A program made the position numbers and the translations under genes. A DNA stretch of 9,255 nucleotides from Streptosporangiaceae bacterium (GTDB lineage Bacteria; Actinomycetota; Actinomycetes; Streptosporangiales; Streptosporangiaceae): positions 1 to 9,255 of the forward strand of contig JAICWX010000338.1 of the NCBI GenBank assembly GCA_025934635.1, read 5' to 3'. The notes under the pieces were generated by a model. It made no database searches. It was given only the letters and a program-made list of their open reading frames with translations, and was not told the origin of the DNA. Below, piece by piece: positions 1 through 5,567 of the stretch. Position 1 is the stretch's first letter. Each line of letters opens with the position of its first letter.

Positions 1-14
1 CGCTAATCGTCGTT

Positions 15-57
15 AACCGGGGTGGGCCTGGTGGCCGGGACCCCCGCCGCCCCGGTT
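15..57 (+). terminator. Terminator-like hairpin with T-run
   Basis: The arms AACCGGGG (15-22) and CCCCGGTT (50-57) are exact reverse complements, and the right arm runs on into TTTT. The 27-nt loop contains a smaller GGCC/GGCC pairing at its centre. This fits an intrinsic terminator for a plus-strand gene ending just left of the window. The loop is long and the T-run short, so the call is tentative. No convincing gene lies between here and 235. Confidence 0.35.
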
Positions 58-235
58 TTCACGCCGTCCGGGGGCTTGCCGTGGCTGGTGATGGGGCGGG
101 TGCGGGGGGTGAGGTTAGCTGGCGGCGCGTTGCGTTTCTCGTCCTGGCCCGCGGGCGGTAGGTTGCTTCCGTGAGTGTTATCCAGGACCGGCGGCGAAGC
201 CGGGCGGCGACGGGACACCTGCCCGGAGGAGGAAC

Positions 236-712
236 GTGACGGAAGACACCGCCGCGACGACAGCCGTGCCGGGTCAGCGGGATCCGGCCACCGCGAGTCG
301 CGAGACGACGCAAGACCACGTGACGGTCTGCATGCCGGCCGAGGGCGCCTACCTGTCCGTGCTGCGGACGGCGACGGCGGGCCTGGCGGCCAGGCTCGAC
401 TTCACGCTGGACGAGATCGAGGACCTGCGCATCGCCGTGGACGAGGCCTGCGCGATGCTGCTCTCGCAGGCGATCCCGGGCACCAACCTGGCCTGCGCCT
501 TCGACCTCGGCGCCGAGGACATGACGATCACGGTCTCGGTGACCGCGGCCGAGCCGCAGCTGCCCGCCCGGGACACCTTCGCCTGGACCGTGCTCTCCGC
601 CCTGGCCGGGACCGTCGACTCCCGGCTCGGGGACGACGACCAGGTGGCCATCGTGCTGTGCAAGCACCGGGAGAACCTGGCCCCCGGGCACTCGGGTTCG
701 AGGTCCGGGTGA
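236..712 (+). CDS. rsbW: RsbW-type anti-sigma factor (HATPase_c_2)
   Basis: The 158-residue protein resembles the actinobacterial RsbW/UsfX/UshX anti-sigma factors. These are cytoplasmic GHKL-fold proteins that hold a SigB/SigF-type sigma factor away from RNA polymerase and release it when an unphosphorylated anti-anti-sigma binds. Residues 1-28 look disordered. The GHKL core follows, with an N-box-like helix at 61-76 (IEDLRIAVDEACAMLL) and the family's closing helix and strand at about 117-144. The GTG start at 236 sits behind GGAGGAGG at 225-232. The stop overlaps the start of the sigma gene (GTGA at 709-712), the usual coupled arrangement for such a pair. The Asn normally expected in the N-box and a DxGxG G1 motif are not evident, so kinase activity is uncertain. 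The last codons fall in a 24-bp repeat shared with the sigma gene. Family and partner are secure; which paralogue it is remains unclear. Confidence 0.88.
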   Translation: MTEDTAATTAVPGQRDPATASRETTQDHVTVCMPAEGAYLSVLRTATAGLAARLDFTLDEIEDLRIAVDEACAMLLSQAIPGTNLACAFDLGAEDMTITVSVTAAEPQLPARDTFAWTVLSALAGTVDSRLGDDDQVAIVLCKHRENLAPGHSGSRSG

Positions 713-768
713 GTAGCGAGTTCGAGGTCCAGGTGACCGACGAACCCGAGGTCCAGGTGACCGACGAT
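697..768 (+). repeat. Three 24-bp tandem repeats across the anti-sigma/sigma junction
   Basis: Units lie at 697-720, 721-744 and 745-768. Each contains CGAGGTCC followed by GGTGA, that is, a GAGG motif, a 5-nt gap and a GTG in the sigma frame (709, 733, 757). Units two and three differ at only a few bases and unit one is more diverged. In the sigma frame they read FEVRVSSE, FEVQVTDE and PEVQVTDD; unit one also encodes the last anti-sigma codons and its stop. Confidence 0.85.
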
Positions 769-1575
769 CCCGAGGTCGCCCAGGCCACCGCGGAGACCGC
801 GCGCATCGAGCGCGGATCGCCGGACCGGGCGCGGGCGCGGGAGCTGTTCCTGCGCCTGTCCCAGCTTCCGTCCGATGATCCCGAACGGATCCGGATCAGG
901 GGCATTCTCGTCGAGCTGCACCTGCCGCTGGTCGAGTACCTGGCCCGCCGGTTCCGCAATCGCGGCGAATGGCTCGACGACCTGACCCAGGTCGCCACGA
1001 TCGGGCTGATCAAGTCCATCGACCGGTTCGACCTGGAGCGCGGGGTGGAGTTCTCCACCTACGCCACGCCCACCATCGTGGGCGAGATCAAGCGGCACTT
1101 CCGGGACAAGGGCTGGGCGGTCCGGGTGCCGCGCCGCCTGCAGGAGCTCAAGCTCTCGCTGACCAAGGCCGTCGGCGACCTGGCCCAGCGCGAGGGCCGC
1201 GCGCCGACGGTCTCCGAGCTCGCGGCCCACCTCCAGATGACCGAGGAAGAGGTGCTGGAGGGCCTGGAGTCGGCCAACGCCTACTCCACCGTCTCGCTGG
1301 ACGCGCCGGACTCGGGCGACGAGGACGCCCCCGCCGTCTCCGACTCGCTCGGCATGGTGGACGACGCCCTGGAGGGCGTGGAGTACCGCGAATCGCTCAA
1401 GCCGCTGCTGGAGCAGCTGCCGCCGCGCGAGAAGAAGATCCTGCTGCTGCGCTTCTTCGGCAACATGACCCAGTCGCAGATCGCGGCCGAGCTCGGCATC
1501 TCCCAGATGCACGTATCCCGGCTGCTGGCCCGGACCCTGGCCCAGCTCCGCGACGGCCTGACCACCGACGACTGA
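709..1575 (+). CDS. sigF: SigB/SigF/SigH-family RNA polymerase sigma factor
   Basis: With the GTG at 709 the protein has 288 residues. It is a group 3 sigma factor of the SigB/SigF type (SigF in mycobacteria, SigH and relatives in Streptomyces), which directs stress and developmental transcription. Region 2 spans about 70-146 and carries the DDLTQVATIGLIKSIDRFD helix (90-108), EFSTYATPTIVGEIKRHFRD (114-133) and the WAVRVPRRLQEL stretch typical of the family. Region 3 follows to about 205. Region 4 ends with a helix-turn-helix at about 253-275 (MTQSQIAAELGISQMHVSR). The start overlaps the anti-sigma stop, so translation is probably coupled. GAGG at 700-703 is a candidate ribosome site. The N-terminal residues 4-23 are an acidic repeat from a tandem DNA duplication, and two further GAGG-GTG starts in frame lie at 733 and 757, so the true N-terminus is uncertain. 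Family assignment is firm; the paralogue name is a choice. Confidence 0.9.
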   Translation: MSSEFEVQVTDEPEVQVTDDPEVAQATAETARIERGSPDRARARELFLRLSQLPSDDPERIRIRGILVELHLPLVEYLARRFRNRGEWLDDLTQVATIGLIKSIDRFDLERGVEFSTYATPTIVGEIKRHFRDKGWAVRVPRRLQELKLSLTKAVGDLAQREGRAPTVSELAAHLQMTEEEVLEGLESANAYSTVSLDAPDSGDEDAPAVSDSLGMVDDALEGVEYRESLKPLLEQLPPREKKILLLRFFGNMTQSQIAAELGISQMHVSRLLARTLAQLRDGLTTDD

Positions 1576-1578
1576 CGC

Positions 1579-1601
1579 CCGCCTGCCTCCGCCTCAGGCG
1601 G
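1579..1601. terminator. Hairpin between convergent genes
   Basis: CCGCCTG (1579-1585) and CAGGCGG (1595-1601) form a 7-bp perfect stem with a 9-nt loop. It lies in the 32-bp gap between the sigma gene and the convergent membrane-protein gene, so it could stop transcription from both sides. No T-run follows on either strand, as is common in actinomycetes. Confidence 0.45.
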
Positions 1602-1607
1602 CGTCGG

Positions 1608-2180
1608 TTAGGGCTGGGGGGGACGGGGGCGGTTGAGGGCGCGGAGACTGGCGGGGGTGAAGATGGGGGCTAGGGTGGCGGCTGCGACGATGAGCATGGG
1701 GATGGCCCATTCGTAGCGGTGGCCGGCGAGCAGGAAGACGGCCCAGATGCCGATGGCCAGCTGGGTCATGACGACGGGGGTGCGGCTCCAGGGCTGGACC
1801 CGGTACAGGCCCCGGGCGAAGGCCGCGAACAGGCCGGCCGTTCCTACCGCGATGAGCGTCAGCGCGATGCCGCTGCCTCGCTCGTAGGACTGCCCCTGCA
1901 CGGTGGCGGCGGCGGCGAAGCCGGCCGCGATGAGCATGCCGACGGCCTCGAGAGCCTGGCCGGCCGCGGCCAGGCGGAGCTCACGGGGCGGGGCGGGTTT
2001 CGCAGCCGGTGTACTGGCGGCCTGGGCTTTGGCGGCCTGGGCTTTGGCAGCCTGGGCTTTGGCAGCCTGGGCTTTGGCGGCCTGGGAGGTGGCTGACCGG
2101 GCCTTGATGGCTTGGGTCTTGGCCGACTGAGCCTGGGCCGACTGGGCCTGGGCTCGCGTCTTGGCCGGTCGCGTCGCCAT
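1608..2180 (-). CDS. Four-helix membrane protein with Ala/Lys/Gln repeat tail
   Basis: I do not recognise a named family in this 190-residue protein. Residues 1-70 are a soluble, positively charged stretch made almost only of Ala, Gln, Lys, Ser and Thr, including AAKAQ repeated four times. Four hydrophobic segments follow at about 73-96, 104-126, 134-156 and 158-180, with short loops, and a Pro/Arg-rich end. The tail would be cytoplasmic by the positive-inside rule. The alanine-lysine pattern resembles low-complexity tails that bind nucleic acid or acidic polymers, but that is only an analogy. The ATG at 2180 has a weak GGGTGA upstream. The gene converges on the sigma factor and is divergent from the lipid kinase with a 72-bp gap. 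A small hypothetical gene at this place may be part of the conserved sigma-whiB neighbourhood. Real gene likely; function unknown. Confidence 0.75.
   Translation of the reverse strand: MATRPAKTRAQAQSAQAQSAKTQAIKARSATSQAAKAQAAKAQAAKAQAAKAQAASTPAAKPAPPRELRLAAAGQALEAVGMLIAAGFAAAATVQGQSYERGSGIALTLIAVGTAGLFAAFARGLYRVQPWSRTPVVMTQLAIGIWAVFLLAGHRYEWAIPMLIVAAATLAPIFTPASLRALNRPRPPQP
2016..2090 (-). repeat. 15-bp coding tandem repeat (AAKAQ)
   Basis: The plus-strand unit GGCGGCCTGGGCTTT occurs at 2016-2030 and 2031-2045. A one-base variant (GGCAGCC...) follows at 2046-2060 and 2061-2075, with a decayed copy at 2076-2090. On the minus strand each unit encodes the pentapeptide AAKAQ, so copy-number changes keep frame. 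Looser versions of the same codons continue towards the N-terminus up to about 2160. Confidence 0.85.
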
Positions 2181-2239
2181 GTCGTGTCACCCGTCCGTGA
2201 TCTTTAGGGGTCGCGCAGGCTTCCAGCTTAGGCGGCCGT

Positions 2240-2252
2240 TAACCTAGGCGGG
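2240..2252 (+). promoter_or_regulatory. Candidate -10 for leaderless lipid-kinase mRNA
   Basis: TAACCT (2240-2245) fits the TANNNT pattern and ends 7 bases before the GTG at 2253. The open frame is closed by a TAG at 2229-2231, and there is no usable ribosome site before the GTG. Together these suggest a leaderless transcript beginning at or next to the start codon. TAGGCGG occurs twice here (2229-2235 and 2245-2251), 16 bp apart. No clear -35 is visible. Confidence 0.3.
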
Positions 2253-3206
2253 GTGCGGGGACTGCTGATCGTCAACCGGAACGCCACCTCGATGACGGGG
2301 ACCGTCGCCGACCTGGCGGCCCGCTCGCTGGCCGGCCTGGTGGACCTGGATACCGAGCGGACGCAGTACCGCGGCCATGCGCGTGACCTGGCCGCGGCGA
2401 CCGACGCTGACCTCATCATCGTGCACGGCGGCGACGGCTCCATCAACGAGGTGGTCAACGGCGTCATGAGCCGCGCCCGCCTTGACGGGCCCCGCCTTGA
2501 CGGGCCCGGTGCTGACGGGCGGGGGCAGCCGCTGATCGCGGTCATTCCCGGCGGCGGGGCCAACGTGCTGGCCCGCAGCCTGGGGCTGCCGGTCGACGCG
2601 GCCGCGGCGCTGCGGCAGCTGCGGGAGGCCCTGGCGGCGGGCCGCTACCGGACGATCGGGCTCGGGCTGGCCGGGGACCGCTACTTCACGTTCAGCGCCG
2701 GCCTGGGCTGGGACGCCGAGGTAGTGGGGGAAGTCGACCGGCAGCGTGCCGAAGGACACAAAGAAAGCGCGACGCTGTTCCTGCGGACGATGGTCCGCAC
2801 CTACTATCGCAGCACCGACCGGCGGCGGCCGGCCCTGACGATGGAGCGCGACGGCGAGCCGCCGGTCAGCGACCTGTTCATGACGATCATCACCAACCGG
2901 TCGCCGTGGACCTACCTGAACAGCCGCGCGGTGCTGCCCGTTCCCCGGCCGGACTTCAGCTCGGGCCTGGACGTGCTGGCGCTGCGCCGGATCCGGCTGC
3001 CGAGGATCGTCAGCGCGGTCGGCCAGATGCTGTACATCAGGAGCCGTCCGCCGCGCGGCCGGGACCTACTCACTGTCCTAGGGTCGGAGACCCTCACCGT
3101 GCGCGCGTCCCGGCCGATCGCCTTTCAGGTCGACGGGGAATACCTGGGCGAAACGGAGACGGTGAAATTCCAGTTCGTGCCGCATTCGCTTCGTGTCGTG
3201 GCGTGA
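2253..3206 (+). CDS. Diacylglycerol kinase family lipid kinase
   Basis: This 317-residue protein has the DAGK catalytic fold. It starts with a beta strand and NRN (LLIVNRNAT, 4-12, where relatives have NP), then has the nucleotide-binding GGDGS motif at 59-63 with NEVVNG behind it, and the second glycine loop IPGGGANVLARSLGLP at 98-113. A C-terminal beta-rich domain carries the family's late motif FQVDGE near 293-298. Such enzymes use ATP to phosphorylate diacylglycerol or related lipids at the membrane; the exact lipid cannot be read from sequence. The GTG at 2253 is the only sensible start because the first core strand begins at residue 4. A 15-bp repeat inserts RLDGPRLDGPGADG between the two nucleotide loops (77-90). 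It lies two genes from the sigma factor and just before whiB1, as its homologue Rv3218 does in mycobacteria (from memory). Confidence 0.85.
   Translation: MRGLLIVNRNATSMTGTVADLAARSLAGLVDLDTERTQYRGHARDLAAATDADLIIVHGGDGSINEVVNGVMSRARLDGPRLDGPGADGRGQPLIAVIPGGGANVLARSLGLPVDAAAALRQLREALAAGRYRTIGLGLAGDRYFTFSAGLGWDAEVVGEVDRQRAEGHKESATLFLRTMVRTYYRSTDRRRPALTMERDGEPPVSDLFMTIITNRSPWTYLNSRAVLPVPRPDFSSGLDVLALRRIRLPRIVSAVGQMLYIRSRPPRGRDLLTVLGSETLTVRASRPIAFQVDGEYLGETETVKFQFVPHSLRVVA
2477..2520 (+). repeat. 15-bp in-frame repeat in lipid kinase
   Basis: CCGCCTTGACGGGCC occurs twice without a gap (2477-2491, 2492-2506), with a decayed third copy to 2520. It encodes RLDGP-RLDGP-GADG in a loop between the two nucleotide-binding motifs, where length variation is likely tolerated. 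Confidence 0.75.
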
Positions 3207-3261
3207 TCTCAGCAGGCGTTCCGTGGCCCTCCGGAAGCTGATTGACACGGCGCGAGCAAAA

Positions 3262-3277
3262 TGTGATCGATCTGACA
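3262..3277 (+). promoter_or_regulatory. CRP-like site, distal
   Basis: TGTGATCGATCTGACA matches the CRP/Cmr consensus TGTGA-N6-TCACA at 9 of 10 defined bases (TGACA for TCACA). It is 15 bases after a perfect TTGACA and about 330 bases before the whiB1 start. A larger dyad AATGT/ACATT surrounds it. Confidence 0.4.
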
Positions 3278-3520
3278 TTAAATTCGGCTGAAGGGGCGCC
3301 GTGGCCTCTTGCGCTCGCCAACCGGCGTTGAGAGGCTTGACGTGATGCCTGGTGCGGGGGCATTTCGCACGTGTCATCAGCTCGGATGAACTCTGCAGCT
3401 CGGTGACGGCGGCGATGCCTTCGGAGGCACGGCCGGATCGCTTGCGGACCGGCCGGGTCAACACCCGGTGTCAAAGTGGCCCCACCTAAAACTCGGGGCG
3501 ACGATAAAAACGGCAAAGCT

Positions 3521-3536
3521 CGTGAAAAGCTTCACA
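3521..3536 (+). promoter_or_regulatory. CRP-like site, whiB1-proximal
   Basis: CGTGAAAAGCTTCACA matches TGTGA-N6-TCACA at 9 of 10 defined bases, with a perfect GTGA/TCAC dyad. It ends 67 bases before the whiB1 ATG, a plausible promoter position. M. tuberculosis whiB1 is known to be controlled by the CRP-family regulator Rv3676, which supports this reading. No protein binding can be shown from sequence. Confidence 0.5.
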
Positions 3537-3589
3537 AGCTGCAGATAGACGTGCATACCGGGCACATCCGCTAGCGCCCGGCCGCCGAG

Positions 3590-3595
3590 AAGGAG
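3590..3595 (+). promoter_or_regulatory. whiB1 ribosome binding site
   Basis: AAGGAG ends 8 bases before the ATG at 3604 and so selects it. The in-frame GTG at 3595 overlaps this site and is not a usable start. Confidence 0.8.
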
Positions 3596-3603
3596 TGGAC
3601 ATC

Positions 3604-3858
3604 ATGGACTGGCGCCACGAAGCCGCCTGCCGTGAGGTGGACCCTGAACTGTTCTTTCCCATCGGGAACAGCGGTCCGGCACTGCTCCAGATCGACGAAG
3701 CGAAACAGGTATGCCGCCGCTGCACCGTGGTGGAGGAGTGCCTGCGCTGGGCGATCGAGTCCGGGCAGGACGCCGGCGTCTGGGGCGGCCTGAGCGAGGA
3801 CGAGCGACGCGCCGTCAAGCGCCGGACGATCAGGCTGCGGGCCCGCGCGCACGTGTGA
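3604..3858 (+). CDS. whiB1: WhiB1/WblE iron-sulfur transcription factor
   Basis: The 84-residue product is a WhiB-like protein closest to WhiB1 of mycobacteria and WblE of Streptomyces: it opens MDWRHEAACR and continues DPELFFPIGNSGPALLQI. The four cysteines that hold the [4Fe-4S] cluster are C9, C37, C40 and C46 (C-x27-C-x2-C-x5-C). The GVWGG turn is at 58-62, followed by a basic tail (KRRTIRLRARAHV) for DNA contact. In M. tuberculosis WhiB1 is an essential NO-responsive regulator that binds region 4 of SigA; the same role is inferred here. The length equals that of WhiB1. The start is fixed by AAGGAG. It has its own long upstream region with CRP-like sites and a hairpin just after the stop, so it is probably monocistronic. 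The convergent neighbour is pdtaS, as in mycobacteria. Confidence 0.95.
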   Translation: MDWRHEAACREVDPELFFPIGNSGPALLQIDEAKQVCRRCTVVEECLRWAIESGQDAGVWGGLSEDERRAVKRRTIRLRARAHV

Positions 3859-3861
3859 CAA

Positions 3862-3891
3862 AGGCCGGACGACCGGGCCGCGCGCCGGCCT
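3862..3891 (+). terminator. Hairpin after whiB1
   Basis: AGGCCGG (3862-3868) pairs exactly with CCGGCCT (3885-3891) around a GC-rich 16-nt loop, three bases after the whiB1 stop. There is no T-run. A second small stem GCCGG/CCGGC follows near 3900-3912. Confidence 0.45.
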
Positions 3892-3976
3892 GGCGAGCAG
3901 CCGGCGTCCGGCAGCGGGATGACGTGCCCGTGTTCACCGTCCGTTTAACCTGGATTAAGAAAGCGCCTCGCGGCCC

Positions 3977-4002
3977 CGGCCGGCGGATCGAACGGCCGGC
4001 CG
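3977..4002 (-). terminator. Hairpin after pdtaS
   Basis: CGGCCGGC (3977-3984) and GCCGGCCG (3995-4002) form an 8-bp perfect stem with a 10-nt loop, one base beyond the pdtaS stop codon. It probably ends the pdtaS transcript. With the whiB1 hairpin it insulates the two convergent genes. No T-run is present. Confidence 0.55.
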
Positions 4003-4003
4003 A

Positions 4004-5524
4004 CTAACGCTCCGTGGATTCACGGTCGGCGGATTCATGGCCGGCCGGCTCGTGGCCGACGGGGACATCCACCACCGCTTCGGTACCGCCACCCGGCCGC
4101 GGCGTGATCCGCAGCCGCCCGCCGAGTTCCCCGACCACCAGCGTGCGGACGATCTGCAGGCCGAGGCTGGTGGCGGTTTCCAGGTCGAATCCCTCGGGCA
4201 GGCCCACGCCGCTGTCCGCCACCGTCACCGTCAGCCGGTCGGGCTCCCGGACCACCACGACCTCGAGCAGTCCCCGCTCGCGGGCCGCCCGCGGGTCGGT
4301 GAAGCCGTGCTGGAGGGCGTTCTGCAGGAGTTCGGTCAGGACCATGGCGACCGGCGTGGCCACGGCCGCGGGGAGCTGGCCGAACGACCCGATGATCTTC
4401 GGGACCACCCGGACCTCGGCCGTCGACACCTCCCCCGCCATCATGGCGACCCGGTCGGCGATGTCGTCGAAGTCGACGACCTCCTCCGGGGCGTGGGACA
4501 GCGTCTCGTGCACGACCGCGATCGACCCGACCCGGCGGACCGCCTCGTCGAGCGCGGCGCGCGCCTCCGGCGCGCGGAGCCGCCGGGACTGCAGCCGGAG
4601 CAGGGCGGCCACCGTCTGCAGGTTGTTCTTCACCCGGTGGTGGATTTCCCTGATGGTGGCGTCCTTGGTCATCAGCTCGCGCTCGCGGCGGCGGAGCTCG
4701 GTGACGTCCCGGACCAGGATCAGGGCGCCGGTCCGGCTGCCGCCCACGATCAGCGGGATCGAGCGCAGCTGGACCACCGAGCCGTTGCCGTCCACCTCGG
4801 CCTCGCGGGGCGCCCGGCCCGCGGCCACCACCATCAGCGACTCGTCCAGCGGCTCGTCGGAGGCGCACAGGCCGGCCGTGACCACGCTGAGCTCGGCGCC
4901 GATCAGGTCGGCGGCCAGCCCGAGGCGGCGGTAGGCCGACTGCGCGTTCGGGCTGGCGTAGGTGACCTTGCCCGACTTGCCCAGCCGCAGCAGGCCGTCG
5001 CCGACCCGGGGCGACCGGACCAGCATCGCGTCGGCGCCGGGGACCGGGAACGTGCCCTCGGCCACCATCCGGGCCAGGTCGTCGGCCCCTTGCAGGTAGG
5101 TGAGCTCGAGCCGGCTCGGGGTGCGGGCCGAGTTCAGGTTGGTGCACCGCTCGATGACGGCGATCACCCGGTGCGCCCGGGTCACCGGGATGCCTTCGGT
5201 CCGCACCGGGACGCCGTTGGTCCAGTCCGGGTCGCTCTCCCGCCAGATGCGCCGCTCGTCCCTGGCCACGTCGAGCAGGCGCTGGTCCTCCGGCCCGGCG
5301 AAGGTGCCGACCACGTCGTCGTGCAGCGAGGTGGGCCCGGTGGTGGGACGCATCTGGGCGACCGCCAGCCAGCCGGTACCGTCCTTGGCCGGCGCCCACA
5401 GGATCAGGTCGGCGAAGGACAGGTCGGCGAGCAGCTGCCAGTCCGACACCAGCGAGTGCAGGTGCTCGACGTCGGCGTCGGCCAGGCTGGTATGACTCCT
5501 GGCCAGGTCGTTCAGGGTGGGCAC
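4004..5524 (-). CDS. pdtaS: PdtaS-type sensor histidine kinase
   Basis: With the GTG at 5524 the protein has 506 residues, close to PdtaS of M. tuberculosis (501, Rv3220c). Both begin with a TL-DLL/DLA...HT motif and then DVEHLHSLVSDWQLLADLSFAD. The order is an N-terminal GAF-like sensor (about 1-150), a PAS domain (about 175-275), a HisKA_2 dimerisation helix with the phospho-acceptor REIHHRVKNNLQTVAALLRLQ (292-312, histidines 295-296), and an HATPase domain with N-box TELLQNALQHGF (397-408), DSGVGLP (437-443) and SLGLQIVRTLV. No membrane segment is seen, so it is cytosolic. It should phosphorylate a PdtaR-type ANTAR antiterminator, which is not in this window. An ATG at 5584 would add 20 residues but overlap bioF by 22 bases, so the shorter start matching PdtaS is preferred. 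The last 18 residues are a hydrophilic, repeat-like tail. It may respond to NO or copper, as its homologue does. Confidence 0.9.
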   Translation of the reverse strand: MPTLNDLARSHTSLADADVEHLHSLVSDWQLLADLSFADLILWAPAKDGTGWLAVAQMRPTTGPTSLHDDVVGTFAGPEDQRLLDVARDERRIWRESDPDWTNGVPVRTEGIPVTRAHRVIAVIERCTNLNSARTPSRLELTYLQGADDLARMVAEGTFPVPGADAMLVRSPRVGDGLLRLGKSGKVTYASPNAQSAYRRLGLAADLIGAELSVVTAGLCASDEPLDESLMVVAAGRAPREAEVDGNGSVVQLRSIPLIVGGSRTGALILVRDVTELRRRERELMTKDATIREIHHRVKNNLQTVAALLRLQSRRLRAPEARAALDEAVRRVGSIAVVHETLSHAPEEVVDFDDIADRVAMMAGEVSTAEVRVVPKIIGSFGQLPAAVATPVAMVLTELLQNALQHGFTDPRAARERGLLEVVVVREPDRLTVTVADSGVGLPEGFDLETATSLGLQIVRTLVVGELGGRLRITPRPGGGTEAVVDVPVGHEPAGHESADRESTER

Positions 5525-5535
5525 AGCACCATCAT

Positions 5536-5567
5536 CGCATCCGGGACTGAGATCATTCCCGGATGCG
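5536..5567. promoter_or_regulatory. Inverted-repeat operator in pdtaS/bioF spacer
   Basis: CGCATCCGGGA (5536-5546) and TCCCGGATGCG (5557-5567) are exact reverse complements, 11 bp each, with a 10-bp spacer. Arm centres are 21 bp apart, two helical turns, as expected for a dimeric regulator. The right arm contains the bioF ATG (5563). The spacer holds GATCAT (5551-5556), a fair -10 placed for a transcript beginning at that ATG. Binding would therefore block bioF and probably pdtaS too. It does not look like the BirA, BioQ, BioR or DasR sites I know. Confidence 0.55.

Larger units (their letters stand above)
3207..3603 (+). other. Regulatory intergenic region upstream of whiB1
   Basis: No gene is seen in these roughly 400 bases, which are richer in A and T than their neighbours. 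They hold a perfect TTGACA at 3242-3247, without a good -10 at the expected distance. Two CRP-like palindromes lie at 3262-3277 and 3521-3536. There is a short hairpin CCGGGT/ACCCGG at 3453-3468 with a 4-nt loop. An imperfect 5-bp stem TTCCG/CGGAA at 3219-3236, just after the lipid kinase, could be a weak terminator. A loose -10 candidate CATACC at 3554-3559 is the best guess for the whiB1 promoter. The size of the region suggests complex control of whiB1. Confidence 0.6.

Noticed and set aside
3..218. 71-codon minus-strand open frame starting GTG
   Set aside because: Pro/Thr-rich with no recognisable motif, no ribosome site seen, and it overlaps a hairpin and the leader of the sigma operon.
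349..1512. 387-codon frame antisense to the anti-sigma and sigma genes
   Set aside because: It mirrors two clearly recognised genes; long antisense frames are expected at this GC content.
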